This document shows, piece after piece, positions 48,006 through 56,113 of a stretch of DNA of 64,000 nt. The stretch is from Staphylococcus lloydii (GTDB lineage: Bacteria > Bacillota > Bacilli > Staphylococcales > Staphylococcaceae). The DNA lies in NCBI RefSeq assembly GCF_015775975.1, contig NZ_CP064056.1:2170001-2234000 (forward strand), in the 5' to 3' direction. How positions within the stretch are numbered: the first letter of the stretch is position 1; every line of letters starts with the position of its first letter. A program made the translations under genes and the position numbers. Under the pieces are notes generated by a model, which ran no database searches, had not been told where the DNA came from, and saw nothing but the letters and a program-made list of their open reading frames with translations.

Positions 48006-48031
48006 TCTACCACTTAAAAACATGAATAAAC
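48006..48031 (-). promoter_or_regulatory. SigmaB-like promoter of the CsbD-like gene
   Basis: Minus-strand GTTTAT, 14 bases, then GGTAGA resembles the SigmaB consensus GTTTAA-N12-15-GGGTAT. It lies about 35 bases before the start codon of a gene whose family is SigmaB-controlled in Bacillus. Confidence 0.55.
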
Positions 48032-48122
48032 ACTTTTTATGATAAATTTTATTTTTTAATAAATTAACAAATATTCACCTAGCCATACAATGCTTCTATA
48101 ACAGTTTTTAGGACTTAACACA

Positions 48123-49532
48123 TTATCGTTGTTTTTTAACTTCTTTTAATTTAAATGATAATAAGAAACCAACAATTGTTACACATGTAGCCACAATAAA
48201 TGAAATATTAACACCATGTACGATACCTTCCTGTCCTTTTGTTGGATCGACAGCTAACGACATAACCGTTATAAATAATGCCGTACCTAAAGCACCTGAC
48301 AATTGTCTAAAGGTATTGTTCATCGCCGTACCGTGTGGAATTAAGTGATTTGGTAATTGGTTAATCGCTAATGTAGTCATAGGCATCATAACCATCGCAA
48401 TTGAAATCATTCTAACCGTATTCATTAAAGTTAGATAAGTAATACTTGTATGCGCAGTCAAGAACGTAAATGGTAATGTTGATAAAGCTAGCAACAATAA
48501 GCCGCCACGAGCCAACCATTTACCACCAAATTTGTCGAATAAATATCCGGTGATTGGGTTGAAGAGGCCCATCACAACTGCTCCTGGTAATAATACTAAT
48601 CCAGATTGTAATGGCGTTAATTTCAACATGTTTTGCATATATAACGGTAATATAATATTTGTAGCAATCATAACCGCAAATACAAACATACCGAGTACTG
48701 TACCAATTGTATAAATGTTATATGAAAAAACTCTAAATTCGAGCATAGGCTCTTTTAGTTTTAATTGGCGCTTAATAAATATTACTAATGTAATAACACC
48801 AACGATTATAGAAACAATTACGTGCCAGCTCGTAAATCCAGCCTGACTTACTGTACTAAAGCCGTATAATATACCGCCAAAACCAATCGTAGATAATACG
48901 ACAGATAGTTTATCAAGTTTTGGATGCGTTAATTCTGTTACGTTTTTCAATAAGAAATATGCAGTGATAATATTGATTGCCGCGATTGGGAGAATAATGT
49001 AGAAAACGCTTCTCCATGTGAAGTATTCAACTAAAACGCCTGATAACGTAGGCCCAATTGCTGGAGCAAATGCGATAACTAAACCAAATAGTCCCATTGC
49101 AGTCCCACGTTTTTCTTCAGGGAAAAGTAAAAATAATATTGTTTGCATCAGTGGCATCATAATACCAGCACCAGTGGCTTGAAGAATTCTACCTATTAAT
49201 AATGTGAAGAAATCTGGTCCAAAGGCACAAATTAAAGTACCAACAGTAAAGACACCCATTGCAGATAAGAATAATTGACGAGATGTAAAACGTTCAATTA
49301 AAAACGCAGTAACTGGAATCATAATACCATTGACTAGCATAAAGATTGATTGCAACCATTGAACGGTACTATTGTCCAGTTTCAAGTCTTTCATTATAGG
49401 GGGTAACGCCGTACCTAACAAAGTTTGGTTTAATATTGTTATAAATGCCCCTGATAACAAGACGGCAAATAAAGGTATGTTTTTCTTTAAATCAAACTTT
49501 TCTGTTTCAGACAAAGCAATCCCTTCCTTCAA
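48123..49532 (-). CDS. DHA2-family MFS multidrug efflux protein (LmrS/LmrB-like)
   Basis: A 469-residue transporter with about 14 membrane segments. The helix 1 block GAFITILNQTLLGTALPPIMKDL and VNGIMIPVTAFLIERF, GRILQATGAGIMMPLMQTILF and IAFAPAIGPTLSGVLVEYFTWRSVFYI (motif C) closely parallel S. aureus LmrS and B. subtilis LmrB. Export of lincomycin-like or other drugs is therefore possible but unproven. The family start is MKEGIALSE or a few residues later. No regulator adjoins it. Confidence 0.87.
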   Translation of the reverse strand: MKEGIALSETEKFDLKKNIPLFAVLLSGAFITILNQTLLGTALPPIMKDLKLDNSTVQWLQSIFMLVNGIMIPVTAFLIERFTSRQLFLSAMGVFTVGTLICAFGPDFFTLLIGRILQATGAGIMMPLMQTILFLLFPEEKRGTAMGLFGLVIAFAPAIGPTLSGVLVEYFTWRSVFYIILPIAAINIITAYFLLKNVTELTHPKLDKLSVVLSTIGFGGILYGFSTVSQAGFTSWHVIVSIIVGVITLVIFIKRQLKLKEPMLEFRVFSYNIYTIGTVLGMFVFAVMIATNIILPLYMQNMLKLTPLQSGLVLLPGAVVMGLFNPITGYLFDKFGGKWLARGGLLLLALSTLPFTFLTAHTSITYLTLMNTVRMISIAMVMMPMTTLAINQLPNHLIPHGTAMNNTFRQLSGALGTALFITVMSLAVDPTKGQEGIVHGVNISFIVATCVTIVGFLLSFKLKEVKKQR

Positions 49533-49781
49533 TAAGTTTAAATATTCACTTGTAAAACATTACTATGACGCGTGTAAAATTAAACCATTCATTTCACTTT
49601 ATATAAAGTAATCCGCATGAATTAATATCAATACACACAGTCGATAGCTTTCATCTTTAGTAACAATTGTTATAATTTAACACTTTTACCATCGTAATTC
49701 CACTGAGTTGCTTGCTGTTATTTTGACGTACAATTTTCAAAAATTTAAGTGAATCTTAATCCCACAATTTATTGAGCCAAG
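49533..49781. other. Divergent upstream region of the LmrS-like and FusB-family genes
   Basis: Non-coding, AT-rich. It holds the minus-strand promoter for the efflux gene. The promoter for the FusB-family transcript begins at its 3' border. No gene is supported. Confidence 0.5.
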
Positions 49782-49810
49782 TTGACAATTTATTTATTCC
49801 TTGCTATAAA
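49782..49810 (+). promoter_or_regulatory. SigmaA promoter of the FusB-family gene
   Basis: A perfect -35 TTGACA and -10 TATAAA are separated by exactly 17 bases. The predicted transcript starts about 25 bases before the leader peptide. Confidence 0.85.
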
Positions 49811-49840
49811 ATGTATATTATTACAATTGGAGATGATGAT

Positions 49841-49882
49841 ATGTTGCACATAAATGCTACATGTTTAATACAAGGCAAATAA
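49841..49882 (+). CDS. Leader peptide of the FusB-family gene
   Basis: A 13-codon frame, MLHINATCLIQGK, with GGAG eight bases before its ATG, ending one base before the first arm of a strong hairpin. A short translated leader of this kind precedes drug-inducible resistance genes controlled by translational attenuation; fusB itself was reported to be regulated in this way. The peptide probably has no function beyond ribosome positioning. Confidence 0.75.
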   Translation: MLHINATCLIQGK

Positions 49883-49883
49883 C

Positions 49884-49953
49884 TAAATGCTTTGTCAATC
49901 ATTCCTATATTCACAAAGCATTTAAGTGATTAAAAATAAATTCGTTTTGTGAA
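49884..49953 (+). promoter_or_regulatory. Translational attenuator of the FusB-family gene
   Basis: Segment 1 (TAAATGCTTTGT, 49884-49895) pairs with segment 2 (ACAAAGCATTTA, 49913-49924). Segment 2 can alternatively pair, as TTCACAAA (49910-49917), with TTTGTGAA (49946-49953), which abuts the GAAAGGA ribosome site of the resistance gene. Two exclusive structures are thus possible, one hiding the ribosome site. Confidence 0.75.
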
Positions 49954-49965
49954 AGGAAGAACAAC

Positions 49966-50610
49966 ATGGAAACTAAAATTTATCCATATCAATTTAACTA
50001 TATTAAAAACAATGTGGCACGCTTATTAAACGTCTATAATTCTGTAAATGACAAACGCACTGTTATTGCTATTCAACAATCGACAAAGGACGATATCTTA
50101 CAGCTCTTCTCTAATGTGGACGATGCAATAACACAAGCTATTGACGATTTAATGAATGTCCAATTATCTAGCATGCAAGCCGAAAAAATATTAGATACTT
50201 TTAGTACTTATGTCACACCTTTTAAACATCCTAGTAATAAGCAAGTGGAAAAAGTATTTAAAAAGGTTAAGAAACTAAAAACACCATTAATCAGTGATGA
50301 AGTATTAATGGAAAGTACTTATGTAGGTTGGAATGAAATATCTTCAGGTCGCAAATATATTATTTATTATGACGAACATGATAAATTAACTGGCTTTTAT
50401 GGTGATATTTCAAATCAAACGGTAAAAGGCTTTTGTTCAATTTGTAACAAAGAATCAAATGTCGCATTATTTATGCGTAAAACCAATTCATCGAGCGATG
50501 GTCGCTATACGAAAAAAGGCGATTACATTTGTTTCGATAGCATACGTTGTAATCGTCAAATTACAGAACTGACTCATTTTTATAAATTTTTAGCTAAAAT
50601 TAAATCTTAA
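49966..50610 (+). CDS. FusB/FusC-family EF-G-binding fusidic acid resistance protein
   Basis: A 214-residue two-domain protein. FusB-type proteins bind EF-G stalled by fusidic acid and release it from the ribosome. The C-terminal zinc finger has Cys157, Cys160, Cys189 and Cys195 (GFCSICNKESNVALFMRK, GDYICFDSIRCN). Segments STYVGWNEISSGRKYIIYYDE and GDISNQTVKGFC align with FusB by eye. A chromosomal copy without mobile flanks suggests an intrinsic type such as FusD or FusF. It is expressed from a consensus promoter through a leader-peptide attenuator. Confidence 0.93.
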   Translation: METKIYPYQFNYIKNNVARLLNVYNSVNDKRTVIAIQQSTKDDILQLFSNVDDAITQAIDDLMNVQLSSMQAEKILDTFSTYVTPFKHPSNKQVEKVFKKVKKLKTPLISDEVLMESTYVGWNEISSGRKYIIYYDEHDKLTGFYGDISNQTVKGFCSICNKESNVALFMRKTNSSSDGRYTKKGDYICFDSIRCNRQITELTHFYKFLAKIKS

Positions 50611-50618
50611 TCACACGT

Positions 50619-50665
50619 AAAAAACACCTAACTATAAGCTTATTAATCTTGTAGTAGGTGTTTTT
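50619..50665. terminator. Terminator between the FusB-family and LysR genes
   Basis: Arms AAAACACCTAnCTA / TAGTAGGTGTTTTT lie between convergent genes and carry T-runs on both sides. Confidence 0.82.
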
Positions 50666-50683
50666 ATATTATTTGGTTATTAC

Positions 50684-51571
50684 TTAACTGCGCAAATATG
50701 AGATAAATTTACTAATCGCCGCATTATTATCTGTACTTCTAGTTACGGCTGTGAAATAAATATAATGATCAAACGGTTCTCCTACTGGTACAGATTCAAT
50801 AGAACCATTCATAATAAATGGATCATCTTCAATTGTCAGAGTAGAAACAATGCTAATACCTAAGCCTTCAGATACTGTTCGAATCAATACACTAGGATTA
50901 TTCGTTCTGAACACTATTTTTAATGGCCCATTCTCTTCTTCAAAAGCCTTTAAATTATTTTGATAAAAGCTACGATCATATAACACAAATGGATATTGCT
51001 GTATTTCCTCTAAATTCACTTCTTCTTTAAGTGCTAATTTTGATTTTTTCGGTAAAATTAATTTAAAGCCACTCGATCTATTCAAAGAATATAATTGTAA
51101 TCCGTCATCTATAGATTCATTATCTCTTATGCCTATTAATCCGATATCCACTTCGTTGTTTTGTACAAGTCGTGTAATTTCCTCTTTATCACTTTCAAAA
51201 ATTTCCACATTAATATGAGGATAGTCTTTATTAAATTTCGACAATGCTTTCGGTACAACTTTGTTAAATAAAGTAGGAATCGTCGCTATAGTGAGAGAAC
51301 CATTAATATTAGTTTTCATTGCGTCTACTTCATCTAATAAGTTATGTTGCGCTTCTAATATTTCAATAATATAAGGTATTAGATGTTTACCGTTTTGTGT
51401 AGGCAATGTTCCTTTTCGGGATCTGTTAAATAATTTGTAACCCAATTCTTTTTCTAAATTAGCAATAGATTGGCTCATCGCAGATTGGCTAATATGCATT
51501 GCTTCTGCCGCAAAAATAATAGATTCAGTTTCATATATCTTTTTAACATAACTCAATTGTTCAAAATTCAT
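50684..51571 (-). CDS. LysR family transcriptional regulator
   Basis: A 295-residue regulator. The N-terminal helix-turn-helix is MNFEQLSYVKKIYETESIIFAAEAMHISQSAMSQSIANLEKELGYKLFNRSRKGTLPT (1-58), the classic LysR signature. A periplasmic-binding-like effector domain follows from about residue 90 (GSLTIATIPTLFNKVVPKAL). It is divergent from an MFS gene, with an AT-rich palindrome between them, and probably controls it. The effector is unknown. Confidence 0.92.
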   Translation of the reverse strand: MNFEQLSYVKKIYETESIIFAAEAMHISQSAMSQSIANLEKELGYKLFNRSRKGTLPTQNGKHLIPYIIEILEAQHNLLDEVDAMKTNINGSLTIATIPTLFNKVVPKALSKFNKDYPHINVEIFESDKEEITRLVQNNEVDIGLIGIRDNESIDDGLQLYSLNRSSGFKLILPKKSKLALKEEVNLEEIQQYPFVLYDRSFYQNNLKAFEEENGPLKIVFRTNNPSVLIRTVSEGLGISIVSTLTIEDDPFIMNGSIESVPVGEPFDHYIYFTAVTRSTDNNAAISKFISYLRS

Positions 51572-51641
51572 AGCTTCACCCTTTTATATTAGTTTTACTT
51601 ATATGAATATCAGAAATTCTAATTATACATTAATATATTTT

Positions 51642-51657
51642 AACTATTATAATAGTT
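51642..51657. promoter_or_regulatory. Perfect palindrome between the LysR and MFS genes
   Basis: AACTATTATAATAGTT is a perfect 16-base palindrome about 45 bases before the MFS start. It is a plausible binding site for the divergent LysR regulator. AT-richness makes a chance match possible. Confidence 0.5.
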
Positions 51658-51702
51658 ATTGGTTTGAAAAAACAATATAAAAATAAAGGACGGTCTTACA
51701 CT

Positions 51703-52884
51703 ATGTACGGTAAACTCTGGACTAAGGATTTTATCTTCATAACTATAGTTAACTTTTTAATGTATCTGATTCATTACACACTAATAGTTACAATTACAGA
51801 ATTTACTATAGATAAATACCACGCCTCTGAAAGTATGGGTGGTCTTGCTGCGGGTATATTTATTATCGGTATGCTATTTGGTCGTCTAGTTTCTGGACGA
51901 ATCATCGATAGCTTGCAGCCTAAAAAAGTATTAATTGGTGGCATTATATTTTCTATAATTACAGTGGCACTATATTTTACAATTAACAGTCTAGCTATTT
52001 TAATGCTTGTACGTTTACTTCACGGCTTAGCATTTGGTTTTTCATCTACTGCAACAGGGACTATGTCTTCACGCATAATACCAGATGAACGAAAAGGCGA
52101 AGGTATCGGTTATTACGCATTAAGTGTAACAACCGCTTCAGCAATTGGGCCATTCTTAGGCATCTTAATCAACCAACATTTAGGCTTCCAACCTAATTTC
52201 TTTGTCTGCTTAGTTGTCATTGTAGTGGCACTTTTATTTGCACTTGTAATTAAAAAATTACCACAACTTAATAAAGCTGAAGATATTAAAGAAGCTCCTA
52301 ATAAAGGTATAAGTGCTTATATTCAAAAAGAAGCATTGCCTATATCAATGGTAACCGTTTTAGTTGGTGTGGCATACTCAAGCGTATTATCGTTCTTAAC
52401 TGTCTATACTTCGCATATTAATTTAGCGACGGCATCAACTTTCTTCTTTGTCGTATACGCAGTAAGTACATTTGTAACAAGACCCTTTACAGGTAAAATT
52501 TACGATGCTTATGGTGAAAATAAAATCATGTATCCTGTACTGTTCAGTTTTATCGTTGGTTTAGTACTACTCGGATTAACACATGGTAGCGTATTATTGC
52601 TTGTTTCAGCAATATTTATTGGCGTCGGTTACGGTACAATTATTCCTAGTGCCCAAGCAATTGCCATTCAACAATCGCCAAAAGATAAAGTTGGTTTAGC
52701 AACTTCGACTTTCTATATGTTTACGGATTTTGGTGCAGGAATCGGACCATTTATCTTAGGTATCCTTATTTCATTTGTTGGCTATCGTTATTTATACGTA
52801 TTAATGGGTGTACTAGTCATTATCGCAGCAATAGCATATTATTTCTTACATGGAAAAAATGCTAAAAATAATCGTGAATATTAA
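51703..52884 (+). CDS. MFS transporter (divergent from LysR regulator)
   Basis: A 393-residue, 12-segment transporter. GMLFGRLVSGRIIDSLQPKKVLIGG is motif A after helix 2, and VRLLHGLAFGFSSTATGTMSS and TASAIGPFLGILINQHLGFQPNF (helix 4-5, motif C-like) place it near the DHA1 drug/arabinose efflux group. I use the ATG at MYGKLWTKDF, after AAAGGACGG, rather than a TTG 13 codons upstream. Substrate unknown; efflux under LysR control is inferred. Confidence 0.87.
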   Translation: MYGKLWTKDFIFITIVNFLMYLIHYTLIVTITEFTIDKYHASESMGGLAAGIFIIGMLFGRLVSGRIIDSLQPKKVLIGGIIFSIITVALYFTINSLAILMLVRLLHGLAFGFSSTATGTMSSRIIPDERKGEGIGYYALSVTTASAIGPFLGILINQHLGFQPNFFVCLVVIVVALLFALVIKKLPQLNKAEDIKEAPNKGISAYIQKEALPISMVTVLVGVAYSSVLSFLTVYTSHINLATASTFFFVVYAVSTFVTRPFTGKIYDAYGENKIMYPVLFSFIVGLVLLGLTHGSVLLLVSAIFIGVGYGTIIPSAQAIAIQQSPKDKVGLATSTFYMFTDFGAGIGPFILGILISFVGYRYLYVLMGVLVIIAAIAYYFLHGKNAKNNREY

Positions 52885-52897
52885 AATTTCACAAAGT

Positions 52898-52934
52898 AAA
52901 AGACCTTCGATATTAATTGTATCGAAGGTCTTTT
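52898..52934. terminator. Bidirectional terminator
   Basis: Perfect arms AAAAGACCTTCGATA / TATCGAAGGTCTTTT lie between the convergent MFS and SRPBCC genes. Confidence 0.9.
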
Positions 52935-52938
52935 CATA

Positions 52939-53421
52939 TTATCTTTCAAGATCTAATGCAGAAATCACTTGTTGTTGTCTTGCTTCAAAATCCATTTGTT
53001 GTTGATCTAATGACGTACCACTTTCGATAAGTTGCGTTACATTTTCAATTTGGAACTGCCATCCAGTAAAATCCAACGCAATGTGCGGAAATTCAAACGG
53101 TAAATATTCCGTAAATGTTAAACTTGTTTGATTATCTTGTTGTTGCAAGTTAAACTTTACATTACCAATATCCCATGTGTAACCGATAACTTTATCTTCA
53201 ACAAAATCTGTGATTGTCATCGTTTCATTAGCCGTTTCTTCATCCATTACAAATTGCATTTTGCCCTGCTGTTTACGTTCTTCAATAACCAACTGAGGAA
53301 ACCACTGTTGTATACCTTCCGTTGTACTTAAATAATGAAAAACAGTTGAAACATGAGCATTTATTAGTGTAATGATTGTTTGACTTACGCCATCGTTATT
53401 TTTATTATAACTGACTTCCAT
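52939..53421 (-). CDS. SRPBCC (AHSA1/START-like) domain protein
   Basis: A 160-residue Bet v1-like fold protein. INAHVSTVFHYLSTTEGIQQWFPQL is the typical first segment (x-x-V-x-x-x-L-T-x-x-x-x-x-x-x-W-F), and GYTWDIGNVKFNLQQQDNQTSLTFTEYLPF follows the AHSA1 pattern. Such proteins bind hydrophobic ligands or act as Hsp90 co-activators in eukaryotes; bacterial roles are mostly unknown. It lies 37 bases from the CycA-like gene on the same strand. Confidence 0.82.
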   Translation of the reverse strand: MEVSYNKNNDGVSQTIITLINAHVSTVFHYLSTTEGIQQWFPQLVIEERKQQGKMQFVMDEETANETMTITDFVEDKVIGYTWDIGNVKFNLQQQDNQTSLTFTEYLPFEFPHIALDFTGWQFQIENVTQLIESGTSLDQQQMDFEARQQQVISALDLER

Positions 53422-53457
53422 ATATACACCCTCACTTAACGATATAAGTAGTTATAC

Positions 53458-54843
53458 TTAATCATTCGATAATTTATTCGCTAATGCCTCTTTGACAGAT
53501 TTATTCTTCATTTTATAATACACCAAAATCAAGAAGATAAACCAAATTGGCGTTAATAGTACACCACTTCTAGTATCAGGTGTGACAGTTAAAATGATTA
53601 GCACGAAGATAAAGAATATTTGGACAATATAAGCCATAAGTTTACCACCAGGTAATTTAAAGCTGTTTTTCTTATGATCTTCCGGTTGGTTCTTAGTGTA
53701 CTTAATATAAGCATGCATGATAAACATCCAGTTGATAATTAATAATACTGTAGAAAGTGACGTTACATAGAAAAAGACTTGTGTCGCATTTGGAATAAAG
53801 TAATTTAAAATAACCGTAAAGCCTAATAATATACAAGTCACTAATATTGCTACAAAAGGCACACCTTGTTTATTTTTTAATAACAATAATCTATGCACTT
53901 GTTTTTTATCTGCTAGCCCAAAAAGTATTCTACTATTTGCGAATATACCACTGTTACAAGAAGATGATGCAGCCGTAAGCACGACGAAATTAATTATTCC
54001 TCCAGCAAATGGTATACCAATAAGCGCAAATAAACTAACAAATGGACTATCGTCTGGACTAATATGGTTCCAAGGAATAATAGACATAATCACTGCTAAA
54101 GCACCAACATAGAAAACAAGTATTCTGATTGGCACGTTATTAATCGCTTTAGGAATCGTATTTTCTGGATTTTTAGTTTCACCAGCAGTAATACCTACGA
54201 TTTCAATACCAGTAAATGAAAATACAACCATTTGGAATGACATTAAAAATCCGGATGCACCATGTGGGAAAATGCCATCATGTTTATATATATTATCTAA
54301 GCCTGTATAACCATAATGAGTATGGAATGCAAAAATCATCATAATAATACCCACTACGATTAAGCCGATAATTGTTACAACTTTTATAATTGAAAACCAA
54401 AATTCTAATTCACCAAAAACTTTAGTACTCGTTAAGTTTAAAATCATCAATATCAAAATACATGAGAGTGACGTTATCCAGTTTGGTATGTCTGGCAACC
54501 AATACTCTACATATTTAGCTACAGCTGTAATTTCAGCCATACCTGAAGTAATCCAAGTTAACCAATAAGTCCACCCTGTTAAAAATCCAGCTAATGGCCC
54601 CGATTGATCATGAGCAATATCTGCGAATGTTTTGTATTCAGTATTCGCTACAAGCATCTCACCCATTGCTCTCATAAACATAAATAGTACAAAACCGACA
54701 ATAATATATGTGAGTAAAATAGACGGCCCCGTTAAACTAATTGATTGGCCGGCGCCTAAAAATAGACCTGTACCTATTGCACCACCAATGGCAATAAGTT
54801 GAATATGTCTATTACTCAACTCTCTGTTTAATTGATTTGACAT
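53458..54843 (-). CDS. D-serine/D-alanine/glycine transporter-like amino acid permease (CycA-like)
   Basis: A 461-residue AAT-family permease with 12 membrane segments. LSNRHIQLIAIGGAIGTGLFLGAGQSISLTGPS and GWTYWLTWITSGMAEITAVAKYVEYWLPD are very close to E. coli CycA, and NLTSTKVFGELEFWFSIIKV is family-typical. I use the ATG after TGGGGAAGATTT (MSNQLNREL) rather than 14 codons upstream. It is divergent from the ureohydrolase gene, which could mean a shared nitrogen substrate network, but its own substrate is inferred only from similarity. Confidence 0.87.
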   Translation of the reverse strand: MSNQLNRELSNRHIQLIAIGGAIGTGLFLGAGQSISLTGPSILLTYIIVGFVLFMFMRAMGEMLVANTEYKTFADIAHDQSGPLAGFLTGWTYWLTWITSGMAEITAVAKYVEYWLPDIPNWITSLSCILILMILNLTSTKVFGELEFWFSIIKVVTIIGLIVVGIIMMIFAFHTHYGYTGLDNIYKHDGIFPHGASGFLMSFQMVVFSFTGIEIVGITAGETKNPENTIPKAINNVPIRILVFYVGALAVIMSIIPWNHISPDDSPFVSLFALIGIPFAGGIINFVVLTAASSSCNSGIFANSRILFGLADKKQVHRLLLLKNKQGVPFVAILVTCILLGFTVILNYFIPNATQVFFYVTSLSTVLLIINWMFIMHAYIKYTKNQPEDHKKNSFKLPGGKLMAYIVQIFFIFVLIILTVTPDTRSGVLLTPIWFIFLILVYYKMKNKSVKEALANKLSND

Positions 54844-55156
54844 AAATCTTCCCCATTTGTTTATGTATTTAAGCATTAGCCTCAAATATTATTAATTCAT
54901 CCCCCTTTGATGAACTAATTTTTTTACTTCATGAACATATCTGATTAATGCTTGATTGTATGATATTCTTTTTCTCTTCAAATTTCAATTGTTTTTATAT
55001 TTAATAATATTTTTGTTTATTTAAACATTTTACTACATATTAATAAATAATTTACTCGAATGTTTTAGGAAATATAACAATCTATTTCGATATATATTTG
55101 AAAACAAAATTGATACTCTCTATAATTATTAATTAATAAAGGGGGCTTTATATTTT
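54844..55156. other. Divergent region between the CycA-like and ureohydrolase genes
   Basis: An extremely AT-rich non-coding stretch that must hold promoters for both sides. I saw no riboswitch-like conserved core (in particular no recognisable guanidine or lysine riboswitch) and no open frame with a ribosome site. Confidence 0.5.
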
Positions 55157-56098
55157 ATGAAAGATAATATTTATGGAAATACACCATGTTTTTTAGATAG
55201 TAAAAATTTATCAAAGGCGCAAGACTTAGATACCGATGTTATTGTATATGGTGTGCCTTTTGAAGGCGAAAGTACTTGGGGCGACTATACAGGCGTTGAA
55301 TTAGGTCCAAAACAAATACGTGTATGTTCTGCACGCTATAGTCAATATTTACCTGAGCTAAATCATATCGATGTAAGCGAGCATTTAACTATGGGTGATG
55401 TTGGAGACGTTCCGTTCGTCGCACACGATAATAAGCAAAGTTATGAGAATATTGAGAATTTTGCATACAATTTATGGCAACAAGATAAGTTTTTAGTGGG
55501 CTTTGGTGGTGAACACGGCGTTACCTACCCTATTTTAAAAGCACTAACTAAGACAAATAAACGTGTAGGGATTATTCATTTAGATGCCCATTACGATAAT
55601 ATGCCTGACTATGATGGTGAACTTTATGCACGTAATACTCCATTTATGCGTTTGTATGAAACTGAGGGCATTAGAAATGAGAGCATCATTCATACAGGTA
55701 TTCATGGTCCGCGTAACAAACCTGAAACTGGTAAATATGCTGAAGAAGCAGGTGCGGTCACTCTAACAATTAACGACATTAGATCATCTACAAATTTAAC
55801 ACAATTAGCGCGAGATATTTATACACAAGCAAGTAAAGATGTAGATGTCGTCTATTTAACAATTTGTAGTGACGTCCTTGATTTTGCTTTTAATCCTGGC
55901 GGTCCAGTGGACGGCAATGGTATTACATCTTACGAGTTACTAACATTAATACATGAATTTGGTAAATTAGGTCTTTGCGGTATGGATTATGTTGAGGTTT
56001 ATCCAATGCAAGACGCTAACCAAAATTCTGCTCATTTTGTCTCTACTGCTGTACTATACGTACTTGCAGGCCACGTGAAATATTTAGGCAAAGCCTAA
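55157..56098 (+). CDS. Ureohydrolase (arginase/agmatinase/formimidoylglutamase family)
   Basis: A 313-residue binuclear-manganese hydrolase of C-N bonds in guanidino or formimino compounds. Metal motifs are FGGEHGVTYP (the GGDHS motif with Glu), HLDAHYDN (D-A-H-x-D) and TICSDVLDFAF, where the first Asp of the usual D-x-D is Cys, as I recall also for staphylococcal HutG. Early VPFEGESTWGDYTGVELGPKQIR is typical of the agmatinase branch. GGGGGC precedes the ATG. It is followed within 15 bases by an NRAMP-like transporter. The substrate (agmatine, guanidino acid, formimino compound or guanidine) is open. Confidence 0.87.
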   Translation: MKDNIYGNTPCFLDSKNLSKAQDLDTDVIVYGVPFEGESTWGDYTGVELGPKQIRVCSARYSQYLPELNHIDVSEHLTMGDVGDVPFVAHDNKQSYENIENFAYNLWQQDKFLVGFGGEHGVTYPILKALTKTNKRVGIIHLDAHYDNMPDYDGELYARNTPFMRLYETEGIRNESIIHTGIHGPRNKPETGKYAEEAGAVTLTINDIRSSTNLTQLARDIYTQASKDVDVVYLTICSDVLDFAFNPGGPVDGNGITSYELLTLIHEFGKLGLCGMDYVEVYPMQDANQNSAHFVSTAVLYVLAGHVKYLGKA

Positions 56099-56113
56099 TA
56101 ACATGGGGATGTG

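Noticed and set aside
54844..55156. Guanidine or other riboswitch before the ureohydrolase gene
   Set aside because: I looked because of the neighbouring genes, but saw no conserved ACGR-type loops or GC-rich stems; the region is almost entirely A and T.
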